Shown here: in pieces, positions 60,906-64,000 of the stretch
How positions within the stretch are numbered: position 1 is the stretch's first letter
Layout of the letters: each line of letters starts with the position of its first letter
Assembly: GCF_900111315.1 (NCBI RefSeq)
Contig: NZ_FOGU01000002.1
Span: 186,001-250,000 of the forward strand
DNA: 64,000 nt
Reading direction: 5' to 3'
DNA from: Tranquillimonas rosea
GTDB taxonomy: Bacteria > Pseudomonadota > Alphaproteobacteria > Rhodobacterales > Rhodobacteraceae
Position numbers and translations under genes: made by a program
Notes under the pieces: model-generated
What the model was told of the DNA's origin: nothing
What the model saw: only the letters and a program-made list of their open reading frames with translations
Databases searched by the model: none

Positions 60906-61832
60906 ATGGCCACTTCCGTCGCCAGCCGGCGTCTGTCGGCGTCCGAGCGCCTGCGCCGCAGTCTGAACAACGGGCGCGTCACAGCGGCCCTGATCCTGCT
61001 GCCGCCCGCGCTGATCCTGTTCACGCTGTTCGTCATGCTGCCCCTGGGCGAGTCGGTGTACTACGCCTTCTTCAACTGGAACGGCTACGGCACGCCGACC
61101 GACTATGTCGGGATGGAGAACTTCCAGCGGATCGCCGGCCATTCGGTGTTCCAGAAGGCGGTGACGAACACGCTCAAGATCGTCGCGATCTCGCTGTTCC
61201 TGCAGATGCCGCTGGCGCTGCTGCTGGCGCTGCTGATCTATCGCAAGACCCCGACGAACGCGCTGTTCCGGTTGATCTTCTTCGTGCCCTACATCCTGGC
61301 CGAGGTCGCCGCGGGCCTGATCTGGAGCTTCGTCTTCGACGGCAATTACGGCGTGACCGCGTCGATCGCGCAGTCGATGGGCGTCGAGAGCTTCTTCATC
61401 CTGGCGGACCGTGACTGGGCCTTCGTGGCGGTGATGACGGTGATCGTGTGGAAGTATTTCGGCTTTCACATGATGATCTACATCGCCGCCCTGCAGAGCG
61501 TGCCAGAGGACCTGATCGAGGCCGCGCGGATCGAGGGCGCCAAGCGCCACCAGATCGTGCGCTACGTTCAGATCCCCCAGATCAAGCACGCGCTGGTGGT
61601 GAGCGCCTTCTTCGCGATCATCGGCGCGCTGCAGGTGTTCGACATCATCATACCGCTGACCAATGGCGGCCCGTCGAACCAGACCCACACCATCGTCACC
61701 TATCTCTACACCTTCGGGCTGACGCGGCTGAACATCGGCTTCGGCAGCGCGGTGGGCGTGATCCTGTTCATCGCGGCGATCACGGTGGCGGTCTTCTACC
61801 AGCGCTTCTTCATGAACCGGAGCGAGACATGA
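60906..61832 (+). CDS. Sugar ABC transporter permease, MalF/UgpA type
   Basis: This 308-residue inner-membrane protein has six predicted helices and the EAA loop EAARIEGAKRHQIVRYVQIPQIKHAL. Its opening (LILLPPALILFTLFVMLPLGESVYYAFFNW) is typical of the oligosaccharide permease A subunit. It pairs with the permease at 61829; the two genes overlap by four bases. Confidence 0.93.
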   Translation: MATSVASRRLSASERLRRSLNNGRVTAALILLPPALILFTLFVMLPLGESVYYAFFNWNGYGTPTDYVGMENFQRIAGHSVFQKAVTNTLKIVAISLFLQMPLALLLALLIYRKTPTNALFRLIFFVPYILAEVAAGLIWSFVFDGNYGVTASIAQSMGVESFFILADRDWAFVAVMTVIVWKYFGFHMMIYIAALQSVPEDLIEAARIEGAKRHQIVRYVQIPQIKHALVVSAFFAIIGALQVFDIIIPLTNGGPSNQTHTIVTYLYTFGLTRLNIGFGSAVGVILFIAAITVAVFYQRFFMNRSET

Positions 61833-62659
61833 CCCGCGGCCACATCATCCGCAACATCCTGCGCGTCGGCTTCCTGTGCATCGTGGCGAGCTTCGTGCTG
61901 GCGCCGATGCTGGCCACGGTGCTGGGCGGCTTCAAGACCAACGCCGAAATCCGCACCAGCGCCTTCGCGCTGCCCGACAGCTGGAACTGGGAGTTCTACG
62001 GCTCGATCGTCAGCGACCCGATGTTCTGGCGCTATCTCGGCAACTCGCTGCTCATCTCGACGTTGGCGGTGGTGCTGACGCTGATCGTCGGCGCGGCGGC
62101 GGCCTATGTCTTTGCCCAGATCCGGTTCTTCGGCTCGCGCATGCTGTTCTCGTACCTGCTGCTGGGTCTGATGTTCCCGTTCGCCACGGCGATCCTGCCG
62201 CTGTTCATCAAGGTCCGCGACATCGGGCTCTTGGACACCTACTGGGCGGTGATCCTGCCGCAGGCGGCGTTCAGCCTGAGCCTTGCCATCCTGCTGTTCC
62301 GCACCTTCTTCGAGCAGCTGCCGAAAGAGCTGTTCGAGGCCGCCTATATCGACGGCTGCGGCTACGTGCGCTTCTTCTGGCGCTTCACCCTGCCGCTGTC
62401 GACGCCGATCCTGGCGACGGTGGGCGTGTTCGTCTTCGTTCAGAGCTGGAACAACTTCCTGTTGCCGCTGGTGGTGCTGAACAGCCGCGAGGCGTTCACC
62501 TGGCCCTTGGGCATGATGCAGTTCCGCGGAGAGTTCGTGACCGAGTGGAACCGCACGCTGGCCTTCGTGACGCTGACCATCGTGCCCGCGATCGTCTTCT
62601 TCCTCGCCGCGCAGAAATACATCGTCGCCGGTCTCACGGGCGGCGCCGTCAAGGGATGA
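61829..62659 (+). CDS. Sugar ABC transporter permease, MalG/UgpE type
   Basis: This 276-residue permease has six helices and the EAA loop EAAYIDGCGYVRFFWRFTLPLSTPIL. TNAEIRTSAFALPDSWNWEFY is the typical loop after helix 1. It forms the channel with the preceding permease. Its stop codon overlaps the ATG at 62656 of the xylosidase gene, so transporter and enzyme are co-translated. Confidence 0.93.
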   Translation: MTRGHIIRNILRVGFLCIVASFVLAPMLATVLGGFKTNAEIRTSAFALPDSWNWEFYGSIVSDPMFWRYLGNSLLISTLAVVLTLIVGAAAAYVFAQIRFFGSRMLFSYLLLGLMFPFATAILPLFIKVRDIGLLDTYWAVILPQAAFSLSLAILLFRTFFEQLPKELFEAAYIDGCGYVRFFWRFTLPLSTPILATVGVFVFVQSWNNFLLPLVVLNSREAFTWPLGMMQFRGEFVTEWNRTLAFVTLTIVPAIVFFLAAQKYIVAGLTGGAVKG

Positions 62660-64000
62660 CCATGACCGAAATCCAGAACCCGATCCTGCCCGGCTTCAAC
62701 CCGGACCCCTCGATCCTGCGTGTCGGCGACGACTACTACATCGCGACCTCGACGTTCGAGTGGTATCCGGGCGTGCAGATCCATCACTCGCGCGACCTGA
62801 GGCACTGGCGGCTGCTGACGCGCCCGCTGGACCGGGCGGCGCAGCTCGACATGCGGGGCGACCCGGATTCGGGCGGCGTCTGGGCGCCGTGCCTGACCCG
62901 CGCGGACGGGCAGTTCTGGCTGATCTACACCGACATGAAGCGCCGCGACGGGGCGTGGAAGGACAGCCACAACTACCTCGTCACCGCCCCCGCGATCGAG
63001 GGGCCGTGGTCCGATCCGGTCTACCTGAACTCGTCGGGGTTCGACCCGTCGCTGTTCCACGACGAGGACGGGCGCAAGTGGCTTCTCAACATGGTCTGGG
63101 ACCACAACCAAACCGGGGGCGACCGGTTCGGCGGCATCCTGTGCCAGGAATACTCGGTGGCCGAGCAGCGGCTGACGGGGCCGGTGCACAACATCTACCG
63201 CGGCACCGATCACAAGCTGACAGAGGGGCCGCATCTCTACCGCCGCGACGGCTACTACTACCTGCTGACGGCCGAGGGCGGCACCGGCTATGACCACGCG
63301 GTGACGATGGCGCGCTCGCGCGACCTGCTGGGCCCGTATGAGACCGATCCCCAAAAGCACCTCGTCACCGCCAAGGACGCGCCCGACGCGTATCTGCAAC
63401 GCGCGGGTCACGGTGACATCGTCGAGACGCAGGGCGGGGAATTCTACCTGGTGCATCTGTGCTCTCGCCCGCTGGACGAGACCCGCGCGACCGAGACGGG
63501 GCGCGCGGACGGCATCCACGCCGACGATGTGCGCCGCTCGCCCCTGGGCCGCGAGACCGCGATCCAGAAACTGACATGGGAGCCCGGCGCCTTTCCCCGT
63601 CTGGCCCATGGCGGCCCGGCGCCCGCCGCGACGGTCCCGGCGCCCGACCTGCCCGAGCATCCATTCGATGCCACGCCGGCGCGGACCACGTTCGCCCCCG
63701 ACCGCCTGCCGATCGACTTCCAGTGGCTGCGCATCCCCGCGCCCGAACGGCTGTTCTCACTGACCGAGCGGCCCGGCGCGCTGCGGCTCTTCGGGCGGGA
63801 ATCGCCGGGTTCGCAGTTCGAGCATGCGCTGGTGGCCCGCCGCCAGACCGAAATCGCCTTTACCGCCGAGACCGAGATCGACATGCAGCCGGGCGACTAC
63901 CAGCACTTCGCCGGTCTCGTGGCGTGGTACGGGCGATTCAAGTTCCACTACCTCGCCGTCACCGCCAACGAGGCGGGCGAGCGGGTGCTGACGGTCTATT
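62656..64000 (+). CDS. GH43 beta-xylosidase, cut by the right window edge
   Basis: About 448 residues are visible. The five-bladed propeller catalytic domain has Asp in FNPDPSI (general base), Asp in GFDPSLF (pKa modulator) and Glu in LTEGPHLY (acid). VWAPCLTRADGQFWLIYTDM and HRxGHGDIVETQGGEFYLVHL-type blocks mark it as the XynB-like GH43 branch, with the start of the C-terminal beta-sandwich (DFQWLRIP) before the edge. No signal peptide, so it should hydrolyse imported xylo-oligosaccharides to xylose. ATG 62662 is an alternative start. Confidence 0.92.
   Translation, partial: MTMTEIQNPILPGFNPDPSILRVGDDYYIATSTFEWYPGVQIHHSRDLRHWRLLTRPLDRAAQLDMRGDPDSGGVWAPCLTRADGQFWLIYTDMKRRDGAWKDSHNYLVTAPAIEGPWSDPVYLNSSGFDPSLFHDEDGRKWLLNMVWDHNQTGGDRFGGILCQEYSVAEQRLTGPVHNIYRGTDHKLTEGPHLYRRDGYYYLLTAEGGTGYDHAVTMARSRDLLGPYETDPQKHLVTAKDAPDAYLQRAGHGDIVETQGGEFYLVHLCSRPLDETRATETGRADGIHADDVRRSPLGRETAIQKLTWEPGAFPRLAHGGPAPAATVPAPDLPEHPFDATPARTTFAPDRLPIDFQWLRIPAPERLFSLTERPGALRLFGRESPGSQFEHALVARRQTEIAFTAETEIDMQPGDYQHFAGLVAWYGRFKFHYLAVTANEAGERVLTVY

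Noticed and set aside
1-64000. CRISPR arrays, insertion sequences, rRNA genes and prophage blocks
   Set aside because: No regular spacer-repeat pattern, transposase, integrase, rRNA motif or phage structural cluster was found on reading both strands.

Overview
The window is a 64 kb chromosomal segment from a high-GC alphaproteobacterium, most likely a marine or salt-tolerant member of the Roseobacter/Rhodobacteraceae group. This is inferred from gene content, not from a database search. The supporting genes are a sqdB-sqdD-sqdC sulfolipid operon, a short LOV photoreceptor resembling the Rhodobacter sphaeroides type, a class I lysyl-tRNA synthetase, TRAP transporters and a Pha/Mrp cation antiporter. 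I see no insertion sequence, prophage, CRISPR array, rRNA or integrase. Base composition looks even throughout, so most of this appears to be native chromosome with accessory metabolic and sensory cassettes.

Layout. 1-1360: 5' part of a Pha/Mrp antiporter subunit A gene (minus strand). 1581-9137: a thiamin operon behind a TPP riboswitch, thiD-thiO-thiS-thiG-thiE-thiF-thiY-tenA-thiZ-thiX, combining thiazole synthesis, pyrimidine salvage and an ABC importer. 9141-14835 (minus): a phosphorelay cluster with a receiver, two membrane histidine kinases, an Hpt protein and a receiver fused to a decayed GGDEF-like domain. 15066-17964 (minus): sulfoquinovosyl lipid genes. 18096-19749: a sodium/solute symporter with a tiny membrane partner. 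19834-24324: a short LOV protein, a 1150-residue CheB-CheR-PAS-HWE kinase and a lone receiver. 24514-26754: a periplasmic rhodanese, a YeeE/YedE sulfur-compound transporter and a tiny exported protein. 26796-27629: a hydrolase and tRNA-Met(CAT).

27677-36122 (minus): a chemotaxis operon, cheY-cheA-cheW-mcp-cheW-cheR-cheB, ending in an unusual soluble MCP-like protein with two receptor-tip-like repeats. 36330-40749 (minus): a gluconate/ketogluconate cassette with gntK, a TRAP transporter and an SDR, divergent from a LacI-type regulator at 40828. 41986-42929: a molbindin and two small basic proteins. 43035-51627: housekeeping genes (ettA, an AI-2E family permease, a metallo-hydrolase, nadD, a PBP4-type dacB, a TerB-like protein, lysS). 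51640-58317: a CHAD protein, a DUF4864-like protein, a beta-helix protein, a flavin-binding-fold protein, a putative outer-membrane protein preceded by a perfect CtrA-type box, a CtrA-like regulator with a degenerate receiver, and a sulfotransferase-like protein. 58402-64000: a xylo-oligosaccharide-type locus (LacI regulator, ABC binding protein, two permeases, GH43 xylosidase cut by the window end).

Most operons are tightly packed with ATGA or TGATG overlaps. Two solute-transport operons carry long perfect hairpins between the binding-protein gene and the permease gene, a pattern expected to raise binding protein over permease. The parts most worth following are the LOV/CheBR-kinase/receiver group, the MCP-like last gene of the che operon, the CtrA-like regulator with its nearby CtrA-type box, and the small basic proteins.
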